Positions 61,795-64,000 of a stretch of DNA of 64,000 bases are shown here, piece by piece. Source of the stretch: Leptasterias polaris (lineage: Eukaryota; Echinodermata; Asteroidea; Forcipulatida; Asteriidae). The DNA lies in assembly GCA_037783415.1 (NCBI GenBank), contig JAZGTN010000073.1, positions 1,550,001 to 1,614,000 of the forward strand, read 5' to 3'. The first letter of the stretch is position 1. Each line of letters begins with the position of its first letter. Below the pieces are notes generated by a model. The model was not told where the DNA came from, ran no database searches, and was given only the letters and a program-made list of their open reading frames with translations. The position numbers were made by a program, and so were the translations under genes.

Positions 61795-63502
61795 GTTACA
61801 AAGATGCCAGCCAAGCATCAGCTTGATAAACTGAGCTGGCAGTGGACAGAAACTGTTCAACCCGAGTCAGTTACCAGAGAACATGTAGAGCTTGCATACC
61901 GCATCGGACTTGATCCATGCCAACGTAATATTTGCAGGTGAGAAAATTGATACCCCAAAAACTTTGCAGAAACTAGGTTAAGAGAATCTAACCACCCCAA
62001 CCAAACACTTAGAATTCCAACTGCATGTTTTTCATTGATCCTGTTGGCCTGAGACCTGAACTAGTTAGTATTAGTAACCTTATTGTGTTTAATATTAGGA
62101 TCAGGCAAAAAAACAGTCCATCAGTTTGGGTGTTGAGTTACTGAATGGCGTTGGACAGAGAACTGCACTCATAAACTAGTCATGCTTTGTATGGGATCAG
62201 GCAAACCACCATAATCAGAGCCCAACAATTTGGGTTTTGAGGTGTCATAGGGTGTTGGAGTCTGAATAGAGTGTAGCCTTTTGTCAAGGCCTTCGTGGCT
62301 TGGACAGCTTCGTAGCGCCGTGATCTCAAGCGACTGAAATGGGAGACCACGCACGCGAGTGGCGAAGCCTCGTGGCCTTTTCCAACTTGTTTGCAGTTTC
62401 TTATGTGTTTCTTTATAATCTCGCTTTCTGCTACCCAAACGTTAGCAAAAGTCCAAACCAATAAGCAGTAGTGATTTTATGGGGTCTGTTAACTTTATTT
62501 CAGGTGAAAATATTTCTCTGGAGGTCTAGTATTGAGTGTTAATATTTTTATCAGTGAGCTGTCAGATTGAAACTAAATAATCTGACCCTGCCCATCGGCA
62601 GCCTAGCTGTAGCTGACGCCTCAAAATCATTAACTAATAACTGATTTTTAAAAATCAAATATTTTAATTTGTTGTATAGTCCATCCTCATATATATAAAA
62701 AAAAAAACATGATCAAATTCCCTTGTTGTCTGAGCAACTTCTTTCAGCTTGTTCAGCTGTGTGAATACTCAACCCCAATGCCTTTATTCATAATGACATG
62801 TTTTTGTAGTATTCAGGCATGCAACTCTTCCGCGGATCGGCGGATTTCCGCTTTTGATAAAATGGAATACCGCCGTTACGAACAAAATCCGCGTAAAAAA
62901 AAATCACGCTGCATGAAAAAAAAAAATCACGCTGAAGGAAACATTGCTTATTGAAAAGAAATAAAGGTTCAGGATTCTTAAAGTCTGGCTCCGCGGAAGT
63001 TTACACATACAAAAGCATTACACAGTCCAGACACAGACACAAGTTCTCCTCGTACAGCATACCTTCTACACTATTTTTTGCACAGTCTGGCTCCATAGTG
63101 TTTTTATTGCTATTTGTGTAAGGGGATGCGGCGGAAACCAGACGCTGTAAGAGTGCAAGTGAACCACGCGATCGTTAGGTGTTTGCTCGAAAAATAACGA
63201 TGGCGTCCACTAGGTAAGACATCGTTGATCGGTAATTTTCCGCTTTTTTTTCGGCTGAAGAGTTGCATGCCTGAGTATTATGTCAAGGAATGGTTGCACA
63301 TTCTTTGTTTGTTCATAATGGAGACTTTGTTTGTAATTTTCAAACTTTTTTTCCCCGTCTCGATTCTTGAAAATGCGCCAGGCGCAACTGCAAGGGAAAC
63401 CCAAACTGTTTGATTGGTTTGGGAGAGAAAGAATGGCTCTGTGACATCGATGAAGATAAATGGCATGAAATCGAAGATCCAAACCTTGAGAGGAGACAGA
63501 AG
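61795..63502 (+). CDS. USP48: USP48 ubiquitin-specific protease, N-terminal exons (partial)
   Basis: Two coding exons are visible: 61795-61937 (after TTTTGCTTTTACAG; ATG at 61804) and 63382-63502. Phase 2 joins them as AG|G, giving '...QRNICR' then '[19 protein letters not shown]' and 'DPNLERRQK'. The human USP48 N-terminus has the same order (start LQLEKAAWRWAETV, then [11 protein letters not shown], then DDPNCERRKK), so the orthology is firm. USP48 is a nuclear deubiquitinase of histone H2A and NF-kB pathway proteins; its catalytic Cys box should follow in the next exon, beyond the window. The donor after exon 2 is weak (AAG|GTTGGT); a shift of 4 bases is possible. Confidence 0.9.
62813..63274. 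mobile_element. TIR element, about 460 bp, in USP48 intron 1
   Basis: TCAGGCATGCAACTCTTCCG at the left mirrors CGGCTGAAGAGTTGCATGCC at the right. Contains 'ATGGCGTCCACTAGGTAAG', an exon-like string, but no transposase frame. Non-autonomous element. Confidence 0.7.
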
Positions 63503-64000
63503 GTTGGTAACATTTTCCTGGGCTTGCTTTCCAAGAATCTTGTAGCTTAGAAATTTCACTGGACCAGAGAATTTTGTTACAAGAGCTAACAAATTTTTGT
63601 TCAGGGTTTGAATATGGGGGAAGAGTCCACAAGACCGCAGGGGCTTGTAGCGCAGAAGTTTTACTGGACCAGAATTCTTTTTACAAGACAAGAATCAAAG
63701 TGAGAAAAGTTACATGACCAGAATCAAAATGAGAACACGGTTTGACAACAGTGAGCCGTTTAGATTGATCTCGTTATCTTATGTGGAAGTCAACCTCAAT
63801 ACTCAATTAAAGAAATCAGACTCTCAAGTCAACATTTGAAGATGACCTTTTCAAAGTTAAAAAGATTTTACGCTGTGAAGTGAATTGAAAAATACAAAAC
63901 TGCCGATCTTGTTCAGCCGTGAATTTACTTGCCTGATGCTCTGCTATTCTTCATAGATGCTGAGCTTTATAAGGGGTAGGTTTAGTGTAAGCAAGTTTAA

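Noticed and set aside
63201..63215. First exon of a new plus-strand gene (ATG GCG TCC ACT AG, GTAAGA)
   Set aside because: It lies inside the inverted-repeat element 62813-63274 within USP48 intron 1, so the exon-like look is most likely part of a mobile element.

Overview
The window is metazoan genomic DNA, AT-rich, with short exons bounded by GT/AG introns and a dense load of dispersed repeats: tRNA-headed SINEs, fold-back MITEs with TA or TTAA target duplications, and minisatellites. The repeat types and the divergence of the proteins from vertebrate orthologues suggest a marine invertebrate deuterostome, most likely an echinoderm such as a sea star. That assignment is inference. Most open frames here are chance; the genes below were rebuilt from splice sites, reading phase and protein families.

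Layout. (1) 1085-19423, minus strand: a 16-exon PLEKHM1-like gene for an endolysosome/autophagy adaptor. It has an N-terminal RUN domain, a long acidic linker and a C-terminal Rubicon-homology zinc-binding domain. All exon phases join into about 795 codons, and no PH-domain exon was found. (2) 19424-22298: repeats and the presumed promoter side of that gene. (3) 22299-23117, plus strand: an intronless sulfotransferase-like P-loop protein. (4) 24861-28511, minus strand: trypsin-like serine protease gene A, five exons, 269 codons. (5) 27870-54056: an unusual block in which an 8.7-kb unit occurs three times head to tail and almost without difference. Each unit carries one complete trypsin-like gene B (minus strand, five exons, 269 codons) plus a copy of gene A's first (signal-peptide) exon. 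C-tracts mark the unit junctions. (6) 54057-61300: a C-rich tract, repeats and candidate 5' exons. (7) 61795 to beyond the right edge, plus strand: the first coding exons of USP48, a deubiquitinase.

The four proteases (one A, three B) share exon structure, phases and the catalytic triad with Asp189, so they look like secreted trypsin-type zymogens. Both types replace the oxyanion-hole glycine at position 193 (Gln in A, Tyr in B), and in both the residue before the new N-terminus IVGG is Leu, not Arg. Gene B introns all carry a repeat or MITE ending close to the 5' splice site. These, together with the PH-less PLEKHM1-like protein and its alternative splice donor across a candidate LC3-interacting motif, are the points most worth a second look. 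The near-identity of the three units also makes an assembly artefact possible.
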